A stretch of DNA of 64,000 bases from Coprinellus micaceus (taxonomy: Eukaryota; Basidiomycota; Agaricomycetes; Agaricales; Psathyrellaceae), in assembly GCA_951394405.1 (NCBI GenBank), contig OX596338.1:2728001-2792000 (forward strand), written 5' to 3'. Both the position numbers and the translations under genes were made by a program. Positions 36,804 to 47,386 of this stretch are shown piece by piece. Under the pieces are notes generated by a model. It had not been told where the DNA came from. It did no database searches and worked only from the letters and a program-made list of their open reading frames with translations. Within the stretch, counting starts at the first letter, position 1; every line of letters starts with the position of its first letter.

Positions 36804-37843
36804 ATGTTGTCCAGACATGTGTTGAAGCAGGCGCCTAGGTGTCCAAGGGGTGAGCGAACCCAATTTCGTTGGAATGTATCTCGTATTGACCCCACCAGTA
36901 GCGGCACGTCGCGCGTTCGCGACCGAGGCCGTTCCGCCAGCGACCTCGTCACAGTCCCCACCGGTACCCGCAGAGGCCTCGTCGCCCCGGCCCAAAAAGT
37001 CTGAGGCAAAGCCCAGCATCTCCACCGCCATCATCCTGAACCGCTCACCTATCCTCACCAAGACGCCAACAGCCCTCGAGACCGCGTTCTACTCCTACCA
37101 AGCCCGAATCCGCCGTGCCATTTCCAATCCCTTCCCCCACGACTTTTACTTCAAGCAGGGCTCACTGCTGCAAACGAGGTTCAATATTGAAGAGCGCGAG
37201 CGCGAGAAGAAGGCGTTTGGTCCCAAGTTCTTGCCACCAGAGGACGTTGACCCCGAGAAGGCTGCCGCGGACAAGGCCGCTGTCGAGCAGCTGGCACAGC
37301 AGGAGGGCGAGGGAGAGGAGCTTGCGCCGCGGGCCCACGAGTCTGACGTGAAGAATGACGTGAAGAGTTTGGATAGGAAAGGAGACCGGAATCTGTACCT
37401 ATTGCTCCAGGTCGAGGAGAACGGAAAGCAGTCCTGGCGGTTCCCCCAAGGAGGTGTTGAGAAAGGTGACTTCCTTCACCAGGTGCGTTTGCATGTCCTT
37501 CTCTTTGACCCCTTTCGTTAATATGCTTTCAATAGGCTGCCCAGAAGGACCTGTGGGCTGAGTGCGGCCAGCACATGGACACCTGGATTGTCGGCAGGAA
37601 ACCCGTCGGCTTCTGGAAGCCATCCTCGGAATTTCAGGTATGTCGACAATCTTGCATTCGAATCCTTTATTCATTTTGCCTCAGAGCCCCCTTTTCTTCT
37701 ACAAGGGACACATCATGGCCGGCCAGGCCCGTGTAGATGGCAAGTCTGTCAAGGACTTTGCCTGGTTGACCAAGGAGGAGGTCGGTGAGGTGCTCGATGT
37801 GGAGTATTGGGGGGTTGTAAAGGATATTCTGTCAGATTCTTAA
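36804..37843 (+). CDS. MRPL17: Mitochondrial large ribosomal subunit protein mL46
   Basis: Mitochondrion-specific ribosomal protein with a Nudix-like fold. Exons 36804-36849, 36899-37482, 37536-37637 and 37685-37843 give 296 residues. The N-terminus reads MLSRHVLKQAPRCPR then VAARRAFATEAV, a good matrix presequence with a likely cleavage near FAT. The core has ILNRSPILTKTPTALETAFYSY, SWRFPQGGVEKGDFLHQAAQ and VGRKPVGFWK, the last two corresponding to the Nudix-like part. The Nudix catalytic box (REUXEE) is not complete, in line with a structural role. The end (VKDFAWLTKEEV) fits the family. The 3' end is 78 bases from convergent NUC1. Confidence 0.93.
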
Positions 37844-37921
37844 TAGGTATTAGATTATATTATTGCACTATAATTCCACACTGCATATCCCCATTCCCTT
37901 CCGCTAGCTCCCGGCGTCTCT

Positions 37922-39254
37922 CTAGTGTTTGGGAGCTGCAATGGCCTTGCTGGCGTTCTTTCGTGCGTCGTCGAACCTGCGAATGGTCACCTCGCACTTG
38001 GTCGACTGGCAAAGCTGTTTTGATTTGGCCTTAAGCTCGGGGGCGAAGAAAGTCAAGCCCGCGGCCTTCTCGACAGCGTCCACTGATCGTAGGCCGTTAG
38101 TGAAGGTTACAACACCGATGAGATAGGGAGCGCTTACCGGGAACCACGAAGCTGGTTAAAGGCGCCTGGTCAGGGATGATAGCGTTGGGCAGAACGAATG
38201 CCCCAATGGAGGTCTCCTGCGAGGGCTTCGTGGTCAGGACGACCTTGGCGAAGTGAGTGGGGACAGCGACGTTGGGCGGGTTCCCGATAACTTCGTGCGT
38301 CTAGAATTGTGTGAACATGCATCGTCGAGGTAAAGACAAGAAGCATACGCACCACTCTCCACTTTCCGTCGGAATCCTGCCTAGGAAGGTAGAGAGGGAC
38401 AGTGAAGACGTAGACATCGTCAAAGCTGTTGGTCAACTTGCGGCACCAATCCTCAAGGTATGCCCAATCTGCGGAAAGGTCAAACAAAACAGGTCGAGAT
38501 ACAACAGGTTCCAACGTACAGTGCCTGTTGAAACCGTCTCCGACTTGAGGTGCAATGTTTGAGAGAAGAAACGTCTCGTTCATAGCATCCTGGGAGGACT
38601 TGGCGTCCGCTGCCGGAACCCTGAATGCAACCCTAGTCAAAATCCAATTCTAACATAGGACTCAGTACGCACATGTGCCCCCGGTCATATCCGCTCCTAA
38701 AGTAGTCTTGGAGCTTGGCACGGAACTGAGCAGGTAGGGACTCGTCCTCGACGAACGTTGACTTTGAGCGATCTCCGGAGTCGGAAGAGCCGCTAGGAGG
38801 GGTGAGGGAGGCTTTGTTTAGATGCTCTGCAGTCTTCCATGCGTGTAAGTCGTCGCTCAGCACCCCAGCAAATGAGACTGACCCAAGAAGGGTGTCGCAG
38901 ACGCCTGTCATAGGCAGCAACATACGCTCTCCGGAGTAGCAGGTCAGAGATGGGACCTGTATTAGTTTGAAGTGCGTGTCAGTACCGTGTTCCCTGTCTT
39001 TGGACAAACCACGCACCAGGATGCCCATTCCTCAGGACCGGAGGCAGAGACGGCACAATCTGCACACCCTTCGGAGGCTCAAAGCGAGGCTTCCCGGCGA
39101 CGTCGACGCCCACCACTGGAGGGCCCTGTGCAATGGCAGGCCTCGGTGGAAGCGCCGTCACCTCACGCCTCTTGTTCGCAATTACCGTCGCAATCCCTCC
39201 TCCAACGACGGCACCCGCAGCGAAAATCGCAGCCTGGATAGCACCTCCGCCCAT
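37922..39254 (-). CDS. NUC1: Mitochondrial DNA/RNA non-specific endonuclease (endonuclease G type)
   Basis: Mitochondrial beta-beta-alpha-metal nuclease involved in nucleic-acid breakdown and fungal cell death. Exons 39017-39254, 38883-38956, 38673-38833, 38520-38620, 38353-38468, 38138-38300 and 37922-38082 give 337 residues, like yeast Nuc1. A small hydrophobic Gly/Ala-rich segment near the start (AAIFAAGAVVGGGIATVI) is the usual anchor. The DRGH catalytic motif is present as YDRGHMVPAADAK, followed by the metal-ligand Asn region (ETFLLSNIAPQVGDGFNR) and YWAYLEDWCRKL. The later part includes HEVIGNPPNVAVPTHFAKV, as in the family. All catalytic residues that can be checked by eye are kept. 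Divergent from TFB3 across 136 bases. Confidence 0.96.
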
Positions 39255-39390
39255 TTTTGAAGCCACGGCGAACAGCGAGCAGAATGTGATTAAAAATAGA
39301 ACTCGGCTATTCTGGTGACAGCTCTCACGTGAATGTGACGAACCTCGTAAATGGACCGAGGAGGCGTCACGCTGCTTTAAATCGTTCATT
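39255..39390. promoter_or_regulatory. Divergent promoter, NUC1 / TFB3
   Basis: 136 bases between two start codons on opposite strands, pairing a mitochondrial nuclease with a general transcription factor subunit. Confidence 0.55.
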
Positions 39391-40703
39391 ATGGCCAGCA
39401 CCCGGGCAGGAGGATGGCTACACGGACGGACAGTGCGCAAGGGCGGCCTACTGTCGTCTACAAACGCGACAAGATCCTCGACGCCGCAGCAGGTCCAGAG
39501 CACGTCGTCGACGATCTATGGCGGAGGGGTGAAGGACCCGTCAGGAAGGACCGCAGAGTACTTTGTGAGTAGACGGTTAGTTGCATCGAAGGTATGAGTA
39601 CTGACTCCAAGGCCAGTCAATGGACGACCAATGCCCAGTATGCAAGAGTGATCGTTATCTTAATCCCAAACTACGACTGCTGGTCAGCTCTTGTTACCAT
39701 AAGATGTGTGTCCATACTTCTCATTCCAGGCCAATCCCCTGACTCCCGTCTTGCAGGTGTGAATCATGTATTGATAGACTGTTTACCCTTGGACCAGCAC
39801 CATGTCCAATATGCAACAAGACACTGAGAAAGCTCGCATTTACCCCACAAACATTCGAGGATCTGACAGTGGAAAAGGAGGTCGCGGTACGACGGAGAAT
39901 AGCCAAAGAGTGCGTCCCCTTGCCATCACAATAAACCTACAACTACAGCTTTACTCAGTTTTAACAAACGACGAGAAGATTTTCCTGACCTTCGAGCGTT
40001 CAACGACTACCTCGAGACAGTCGAAGAAATCACCTTCAACCTCATAAACGAAATCGACCTCCCCGAAACCGAAGCTCGCATCCAAAAATACAAGGCCGAA
40101 AACGCCGCTCTCACAGAGCTCAACGTTCAGCGCGAAGAGGCGTACGCCCGGGCCCTGCGCGAGCAGGAAGATCAGGAACGCAGGGAACGCGAAGCCCGTG
40201 CATTTGAGCTCCAACGTGAGGAGGAAGAGGAACGCCTTCTCCGCGAGAATGACAAACGCTCAATCATCGACAAGCTCGAGACGAGTGACAAGGACGCATC
40301 GAAGGTCATCGCTAAAGCTAAGGCACAAGCCCAGAAGCGGAGTAATGCGCGGAATGCGTCCAACTCGACGGCGCAGAGCAGTGCGTTACTGTTGAGATCG
40401 AGGGCTGCGCAGAGCAATAACGTTCCCGACGTGCCGCACGCGCCCTTCAACGACGAGTATCACGCCTACGAGAGTATGTTTTCTCTCAAGGACACGTACA
40501 ATGACTTTATGAGCGATGCGGTGAGGAAGGATAGGGAGGGTATCATGCGAGCTGGAGGGTACATGGTTGAGGAAGCATGGGAGCGGGCCATTCGGTGTGC
40601 TGTGGCAGGTTTGGACCTTTCACCGCTGGTCGGAGTAGACGATGGTATCCCCCGGCTTCCTGGGCTAGACGACTCAGGCGATGTGGTCATGGCATCTGCC
40701 TGA
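39391..40703 (+). CDS. TFB3: TFIIH / CAK assembly subunit TFB3 (MAT1)
   Basis: RING-finger subunit that links the CDK7-type kinase module to core TFIIH. Exons 39391-39564, 39617-39705, 39757-39909 and 39959-40703 give 386 residues. The C3HC4 RING reads MDDQCPVCKSDRY, LLVSSCYHKMCESCIDRLF, GPAPCPICNK, and is followed by RKLAFTPQTFEDLTVEKE and FNKRREDFPDLRAFNDYLE, the conserved MAT1 block. A charged coiled coil follows (about 40050-40330), then a C-terminal helix region. An intron splits the RING between HKM and CESC. Before the RING there is a Ser/Thr-rich N-terminal tail ending RTAEYF. ATG at 39391 is the first in frame. Confidence 0.95.
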
Positions 40704-40748
40704 TTATTCCGCGCCTACGAAATACCGCTGTACTATAGTAAACCACCG

Positions 40749-40777
40749 CCCCCCCCCCCCCCCCAAAAAAAAAAAAA
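40749..40777 (+). repeat. C16-A13 homopolymer pair
   Basis: Sixteen C residues (40749-40764) followed at once by thirteen A residues (40765-40777), in the 99-base gap between the converging TFB3 and C78-peptidase genes. The run is seen directly; its exact length may be affected by sequencing or assembly error. Confidence 0.85.
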
Positions 40778-40802
40778 GTCGAGAAACTCCTCCATTCCAT
40801 GC

Positions 40803-42474
40803 TCATGAAATACGGGTGCTGTAGGGACGCCGTCGCTGTAACCGCTCACCCTCCGTCAATGGGCTCGTCATGGGGAAATAGAGAATCTGGTACTCCTTAT
40901 GTTTCCTGCGATGTACGTTAGCCTTCGCCTTTGAGAACGGGGAGGACGACAATACTCACTCGAGAGCCTTTGCGTTGATCCGGAATAACTGAAGGTCTTT
41001 CGCCCCGAGCTGTGGCTTGGGAGTGCCTGTCGAAACTGTAGGAGATGGCTTGGCCGACAGAGGTTTCCGCGGAGAGTTGAACCCCGTTATGGCAATGTCA
41101 TCGTCAACCCACTCCTCGTTTGTACGCTGGGCATGGTACTCCGCTACGATTTCTACGCAATCGTCGTCATCTTGCGAACCCCCAGATCGACTCCGTTTGA
41201 TACTACCTGAGCTCACCAGCCCCCCGCTGGCCTGTCGCTTCAGTGAGATGTTAGATGGTTGGTTGGTTTGCTGCTCAACCGCACGTTTGGACAGCGCATA
41301 CTGGCGCAGTTCTTTTGGTACGACTCTACGAACAATTCGTCAATTCAAAAAGATCGGAGGCGGATTAAAAATAGAGTATGGTGCACCTTCCACAATCAAA
41401 GGTCAAAAGATTGACTTTGCCTTGCTTGTCGACCTCGTAACCGACGATTAACCGGGAGTGGCCGTTGTGTTGCAGAATGAAGGGCATGGTGTCAGTGGAG
41501 ACAATCGCGCTAGCCCCTTTGAGAGTGTCGAAGGCATTTCGAGGCACATCTGGAGCAGCTGGCTGGGAGTTGGGAGTGAAATGCTTGACGGCCCAGTCGA
41601 TTAGTGGTTGCACTACTGCAGTGAGATGAAATTAATGTCGAGTGAGCAATTGTGGTGGATGAATGTGGATGGTAAGTGTAGAACGGGGCTTACCTCCGCC
41701 CTTGCAATTAAAGTCTACTAGCTCTGCCCTATCAATTTTCGGCGTAAGTTTCGTTTCCAAATGATTGCGAAGGAGAGGACCACTCAACGGTATCCCTCGA
41801 GAGGCAAAGGCAATCCATAGATCGGCCGTCCCAATCCACTTCGTCGTACCAATAAGTTTCTTCAGCTGTTGTTTCCCCTCGGGATCGAAGCCAGATCCCC
41901 ATGCAAGTTCAATCCAACGTTGCAGGTTCCGAATTCCTGGCGATATAGGTTCGTCGATGAGAGGGAAGTATAACGGTTCGAATGGCTGGACCATAAGCAC
42001 AGCGCATGCCATTAGGAAGTTTCGGTACCTTGGTACATATAGGTGAGCTAGAAGTACGTGATTAGCACGCGTGGCGCTTACCCGCATCCCCACATCAGGT
42101 CCCAAGGTTCTCTCCGAATGTATACCGTCTGGTCGTAGCAAAGAACGGCTTTGCGGATCTCGCCCCTCGAATGACACGCCGAGAGATACGTCTTGAGGAT
42201 AGGTATAAGCCCTAGCCTTATATGAGACGCAATTAAGAGACCACGCGGGGAATGAATACCTGGAGTGTAGCAGGGCGGGGGCGGGGTCGGCATAGCAGGG
42301 TGCCAGAAAACGTCAGTCTCTTTGAAGGTGGCGGGTGTCACCCTTTCCCTCCACGTCCTCTTGACATTGTTTTGCTGCCCGCCTTTGCTTGTAGATGCTC
42401 TTGGACCTAGTAGTGGCTCATCTCAACGCGTTTCCCGTTACGCTTGAATAGAACATACCGGTAAACGGCGGCAT
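40803..42474 (-). CDS. C78-family peptidase (ZUP1/UFSP-like deubiquitinase domain)
   Basis: Predicted papain-fold peptidase related to ZUP1 (K63 ubiquitin) and UFSP (Ufm1). Exons 42459-42474, 42260-42406, 42082-42211, 41694-42028, 41387-41615, 40960-41325 and 40803-40905 give 441 residues. The catalytic Cys lies in DLMWGCGYRNFLMAC, the His in GHSRLIVGYE, and the Asp in LLTFDCGR (FDPG in most homologues). Conserved SDLW-like TADLWIAF and GIRNLQRWIELAWGSGFD are also seen. The C-terminus has KHKEYQILYFPMTSPLTEGE. The usual N-terminal C2H2 fingers of ZUP1 are not found; only about 55 low-complexity residues precede the domain, starting from a 16-base first exon. Either the fingers are lost or an upstream exon is missed. 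Acts in cytosol or nucleus by inference. Confidence 0.85.
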
Positions 42475-42695
42475 GGTCGTGGTTCTGGTGCAAACGCCTG
42501 TCGCCGGGTCCCAAGTCGACGCTCACCAGCCCCGGCGACTGGTCAGATTGCCGGTGGTGGTTTACCGAGCACGTGGTCTCGGGCTAATTACGCGTCACCG
42601 CAGTCAGGGGCCTCCCATCTTCGGCGCGATCATTCAAACTTCCCGAACAGTTCATAGCAAACGTCACCTCGACACAAACTTCTTTAACAACCATT

Positions 42696-44998
42696 ATGAC
42701 CTCTCCAGTACAGCTCTACGTTTATGACCTCAGCAACGGAATGGCTAAGCAGCTGTCTAGGCAACTCACCGGGCGGCAAATAGACGGGATCTGGTATGTT
42801 TTTCGCAAGAGCACTTCGGAGGGCGAAAGCTGACTGGATTCAGGCATACCTCCGTTGTAGTATATGGGAAGGAGGTGTTTTATGGACAGGGAATTAGCAT
42901 TACGAAGCCCGGCATGTCACATGTACGTTTCTTCGTCGAGAGAGTGGTTAGGATTATTCTGACGACTCTGCATAGCACGGATCGCCTATGGAGGTCGTAG
43001 CCATGGGAGAGACTGCGATTGACGAGGACACGTTCGAGGAATACCTCAACGAGATGAAGGACCATTACACTGCGGACAAGGTATGTCAAATCCACCATGT
43101 ACGATCTGCGTCAGCGCTGACGTACGTTTAGTACCATCTTCTAGGTATGACCTCCAGTGTGTTGTCGAAGTGACTAGCACTCAACGTTCTTTTCCAGAAT
43201 TTAATTGCAACTCGTTTACCAACGACTGCGTTGGCTTCCTCACTGGAGGGTCCATTCCCTCGCATATCAAAGGTACCAATCATTGAACTGGCCTCAATAC
43301 CGAGCAGCGTCTCATACAGTCCCATCCAGACCTACCCACAGACTTCCTCTCGACCCCGTTCGGACAGGCATTACGCCCTACTATAGACGCTATGTACCGT
43401 AGGCCCGTACCTGGCGCCCCAGCGCCCACTATTCCACCGCCTCAACTCGCGCAGGCGACGCAAACAGCGGCATCCGCATCCGCCAATCCCCAACTCGCCG
43501 CCTCCATCTTGCAGGCCGTTGCCGCGCAGGCGATGCAAGGTAGCGGCGCTGCAGCTCCGTCACAGGCCCAACCTCACGACCCATTGACCGCACCACTGCA
43601 CATCATTACCAACCCGGCCAGCTTCCAGAATTTTATCAAGACCCACCGTGCCGCGGTCGCTTTCTTCACCAGCCAGACATGTCCACCTTGCCGGGTGATT
43701 GAGCCGACGTTTGAGAGACTTGCGGATGAGAAAGGCTTGAAGGCGGATAGAGATGGAGCTGGATTTGCAAAGATAGACTTGGGAGTGGGGATGGGAAACC
43801 AGGTTGCAGGAGAGTATGGTGTACGTGCAACGCCCACCTTTATCTTCTTCCTGGACGGCAAGAAAGTCGAGGAGGTCAAAGGGGCGAACCCAGGGGAGTT
43901 GAGAACGCAGGTGGATTTGCTACTCTTCCAAGCGTACCCTCCTCATCCACATGCTGGTCTTTCAACCCCCACAATCCGCGAACTGTCATTGAACCCCATC
44001 TTATTCAAGCAAGTTCCCGCCTTCGATACTATGGCCGGAAAGCTCAATGGCTTTATCGACGCAGCAAGCTGGCCGACATCTTCAACCCAAACACCTGCCC
44101 AAGTGAAGCAGACCCTCGCCGGGGTGGTGGTCCCGTACCTCAAAGCACGGTTTGCCCAACCTCCTCCCGGAGATCCCCCATCCGCTACTCCTACTCTTCT
44201 CCAGGTGTGGAGCATGGCGACAGGTACGCTCGCACAGGTGCTTCCCATTGAATCCCTATTTCCCGTGGTCGATATCTGGCGTCTCTGCCTCCTCGACCCG
44301 GTCGTTGGCGCCTGGCTTGCGACCTCTCCACCCAACAGCCCTGTGAACCTCTTCGTGCCGAAAGTGATCAGCGCTCTCCAAGCACCCTCGAAGGCATCTA
44401 GAAACTATATCCTCACAGTTCTCCGTATGCTCGCGAATGCATTCACCCACGCAACGTCCTCTCAATGGCTCATCCGAGGCGCCGCTCGCGAGAGCGTGAC
44501 CCAAATCGTCGTCCCGAGTCTCCTACACGACGACACGACGGTTCGAACTGCTGCCGCCAGTCTGGCGTTTAACCTGGCAGCCACGCTTCAGAAACCTCGC
44601 ATGGAGGCGTTGCGAGCGGGTAAGAGGTGGAATGTGGAGACAGAGGGGGAGGATGTGGGGGATTGGGAGGTCGAAATGGTCAGTGCGATTACAGAAGCCG
44701 TCGACAGAGAGAATGAGAATGAAGAAGTTGGTTAGTATCAATCTCCCTCATCAGTGAAGATTCATCTGATAGACTGCTATTAGTCCACCGCCTAACTGCG
44801 TGCCTCGCATTCCTCATTCGACTGTCTCCGGGCTGGAGCTCTATCGTCCAGCCTCTGCTCGAAGTGCTGCAGACCAGGGATATTCTTAAGGGTAAGTTGG
44901 TCCAAGGTGAAGGCTGGAATAAGGCTGGTGGTGTCACAAAGAAGGAGGTGAGGAGGCTGATAGAAGAGGTTGCACATAAATTGTGTGCCGCATCGTGA
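42696..44998 (+). CDS. PPPDE (DeSI-type) peptidase fused to thioredoxin and PUL domains
   Basis: Three-domain protein of 661 residues from exons 42696-42793, 42844-42922, 42976-43080, 43132-43144, 43198-43272, 43330-44730 and 44784-44998. The PPPDE domain comes first (LYVYDLSNGMAKQLSRQLTG; catalytic His in IWHTSVVVYG and Cys in FNCNSFTND). After a Pro/Ala linker comes a thioredoxin fold with CPPC in FFTSQTCPPCRVIEPTF and cis-Pro in ATPTFIFF. The C-terminal ~300 residues match a PUL domain in position and helical character (LLRMLANAFTH-like ILTVLRMLANAFTHATSS, and NLA blocks). PUL domains bind Cdc48/p97, and DeSI proteins remove SUMO, so a role in SUMO or ubiquitin turnover is inferred. One exon is only 13 bases. 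The arrangement is known in fungi and plants, with unsettled function. Confidence 0.88.
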
Positions 44999-45172
44999 AA
45001 AGCGCATAGACCTTTGGCAAACATTTACGTAGATTCTTCTTCTGATATTATTTGTACAATTTGAATACCGATTCTGTACCTGATAGTCGGGGCAGGGTTG
45101 GGCTTTCGTGATGCGGACGCCGATTCAGGAGTACTGACTAGAAAACTTCAATGGGCGCCTATTCCGAGAACA

Positions 45173-45961
45173 CTACATGATCGATGGCTTGGTGAAACGG
45201 ATTCCAACGAATATCTTATGCCCAGCCCACTTTTTCCCCCTCTCGCCATACTTCTCCATAGCCTCTGCCTCATCTTCTCCGACACCTGCCTCCACGATAT
45301 CTCCCTCGACTTCCAGCCCATACTTCTTCGCCACGTCCACGATCTCGTCGATCTCGTAGTTGATAGTCACCCCTCGTTCCTTGACTCCGTCCGCACGTCT
45401 GTACCCAGCTTCGGTGTTCCTCCCGATAGACGGGTGCATGGTGGACACCCAAGCCCACCCCCCTCTCTTCAGGTGCCTACCCACTGTGGCACAGAACGCG
45501 TCCAACTCGACGTGCCCCAGCACGAGCGTGCTGAACACGATATCGACTGGACCCCCAACGAACCGCGTAAACTCTTCGCCTTGAGTGTGAAAATCCAGCA
45601 AACCCCAGTTAACCTTGACCGAAGTGGTCTCGAGCTTCCTCTTCGCCTCCCGGATCATACCCTCGCTTACATCGACAGCGTAGATCGCACCCTCCCGTTC
45701 GAACCCTTGTGAGAGGAGAATGGGTAATTTAGCAGTGTTCCTCCCCGTTCCACAACCTATTTCCAAGACCCGAAGCGCCCCTTTGGCAGACTCTGCCTGG
45801 ATGAGTGGGACGACGCGCTCGTTGAAGATGAAGTCGTCTAGCAAAGGAAGGACGTTGCCGTCGCTGTCGTAAACCGGCGCCCATCCGTCGTACAGTTCCC
45901 TATTCTGCTTGCTGCGTTCGGCCCTTGAGAGTTGGTTGAGGGACGACGGGATAATCGACAT
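45173..45961 (-). CDS. Class I SAM-dependent methyltransferase
   Basis: Intronless gene of 262 residues. Motif I is clear (VLEIGCGTGRNTAKLP), followed by an acidic loop (IYAVDVSEGMIREAKRKLE) and a motif IV-like IVFSTLVLGHVE, then HLKRGGWAWVSTMHPSIG. The early YDGWAPVYDSDGNVLP is typical of methyltransferases of the UbiE/type 11 group. Substrate is not predictable. The reading frame stays open upstream to an ATG at 46081, which would add a hydrophobic 40-residue stretch (HLTFFVVGLGAHVL); I prefer the ATG at 45961 because the conserved part starts soon after. Being the only intronless gene in the window, it stands out, though base composition is not clearly different. Confidence 0.85.
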   Translation of the reverse strand: MSIIPSSLNQLSRAERSKQNRELYDGWAPVYDSDGNVLPLLDDFIFNERVVPLIQAESAKGALRVLEIGCGTGRNTAKLPILLSQGFEREGAIYAVDVSEGMIREAKRKLETTSVKVNWGLLDFHTQGEEFTRFVGGPVDIVFSTLVLGHVELDAFCATVGRHLKRGGWAWVSTMHPSIGRNTEAGYRRADGVKERGVTINYEIDEIVDVAKKYGLEVEGDIVEAGVGEDEAEAMEKYGERGKKWAGHKIFVGIRFTKPSIM

Positions 45962-46216
45962 GGCAGTGAAATGGGGGCCTTCAGATCTCTGTTCGATATT
46001 CTTATGTGGTACTAGCACTCGCCTGAGCACATGAGCCCCAAGCCCCACCACAAAAAAGGTTAAATGCGCGCTGTCGCACATAAGTAGGCAAAAGGATGGC
46101 TGTCAACCACCGGCTCGTGTGGCGGCTCCGCTCACAAGAACTTTACATCTTCGTCTGTGTTGCATATAGGCGTTTTCACACCCCGGGACATAGTTACACC
46201 AAGCAGTCATCGATAC

Positions 46217-47386
46217 TTACATTGAAAAGAACTTCATCTTCGAGGTCCTGCAAACATTGGAAATAAGCGCCCAGAAGCGATCGAGGACAAACCCGGGAAT
46301 GAGCGTACCTCATGCGCCAAAAAGTCCCGACCACAACGAGGGCTGGGACCACCGTGTACACCGGGAATCTGACCGCAAAGGGGATCACAGCGACCGCCCA
46401 GTCTGACCAAGCCCCACCAAGGTGGATCGTGGTGAAGAAGAGTGGGAACAGGATGTATCCCGAGAGTCTAAAAAATCATTGAACTTAGTTATGGTCCGCC
46501 CACAAGAAGCAGAAACGAGTATTGAGCAGCCATCGTAGCGCGAGCCACAGACACTCTAAAAAGACGTACCGATGATACTTCCAAACCCCCTTTGCCTTCA
46601 TCCCACCTCCGAACAGCGCTCCTCCAAACCACACGCTCCCCACGCCCAAGAACACCTGGAAGAACAGCCACACGATACACGTAATCCCAAACGTACCATG
46701 CCAGGTCGTGATGTGGGGCTTGTCGTGGATGCTCTTGTTATGCCAGATGGACCAGGTGCCTAGGAGGAGGGCAGGGAATCCGAGGCAGAAGATCGCGACT
46801 TGGTGCCGAGTGAGGCCGGAGGCTTTGGCTTGGGGGTTGGCGAAGGATGTTGGTTGGAGGGTGTAAATGCCTGTTTCGAGGGGTGTGAAGTAAAGGTGGA
46901 GTTATTGGGCCTGGGTATACAGGGAGGCAAGTGCTGTGAGTGGGCTGTACTGACCGTAGGTTATGGCGCTCAGGCCTAGAGTTTGGAAGAGAGGGTGAGG
47001 AGCAAACCATCCCAGAGCAGAGGGGTTGTGCGTGAAGATGGTAGTCCAGGTGGATGTCATCAGGAGCTACAGCAGTTCCTTGCATTCAGCCAGTCAAGCG
47101 AGCACGTAGGAAAACTAGAACGTACGGCGACTGAAGCCTATGAAACTGTTGTGTTAGAACGAGGGAGAGGGCCTCGAGGCACGGCCTTGCAACTCACCAA
47201 CACGATGGTTCCAGCAACATAATCGCCCTTGGCCCTCGCCTCGTCAAGCGCCCTATCCGGCGCCATGCTCGCTGGATCAGGTGTATTGGCGTGTGAAGAA
47301 GGTTCCCCGCTCTCAGCGAGCAACGCTTGTCGCGCCTCGAGGTCTTCCGTTGAACGGGTCGGCGATGATGGGAGTTGAATAGACAT
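46217..47386 (-). CDS. Cytochrome b561-domain membrane protein
   Basis: Predicted trans-membrane electron carrier of the b561 family. Exons 47198-47386, 47126-47137, 46955-47066, 46570-46870, 46309-46467 and 46217-46247 give 267 residues. About 60 polar N-terminal residues are followed by five or six hydrophobic helices (around VAGTIVLASVALLMTS, HQVAIFCLGFPALLLGTW, TWHGTFGITCIVWLFFQVF, LSGYILFPLFFTTIHLG and VYTVVPALVVVGTFW). Four histidines sit in or next to helices (TRHQVA, TWHGTF, KYHRLSG, TTIHLGG), matching the two haem-b ligand pairs of this fold. No DOMON domain is attached. Exon 2 is only 12 bases and codes ASVA inside the first helix. Ferric or ascorbate reductase activity is a family possibility, not shown here. 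Confidence 0.83.
47126..47137 (-). other. 12-base microexon in the b561 gene
   Basis: Flanked by a CATAG acceptor and a GTACGT donor. It codes Ala-Ser-Val-Ala and completes the first membrane helix; leaving it out keeps the frame but shortens the helix by four residues. Confidence 0.7.

Noticed and set aside
45098..45712. 204-codon plus-strand frame
   Set aside because: Antisense to the methyltransferase, which has clear SAM motifs; the plus frame has none.
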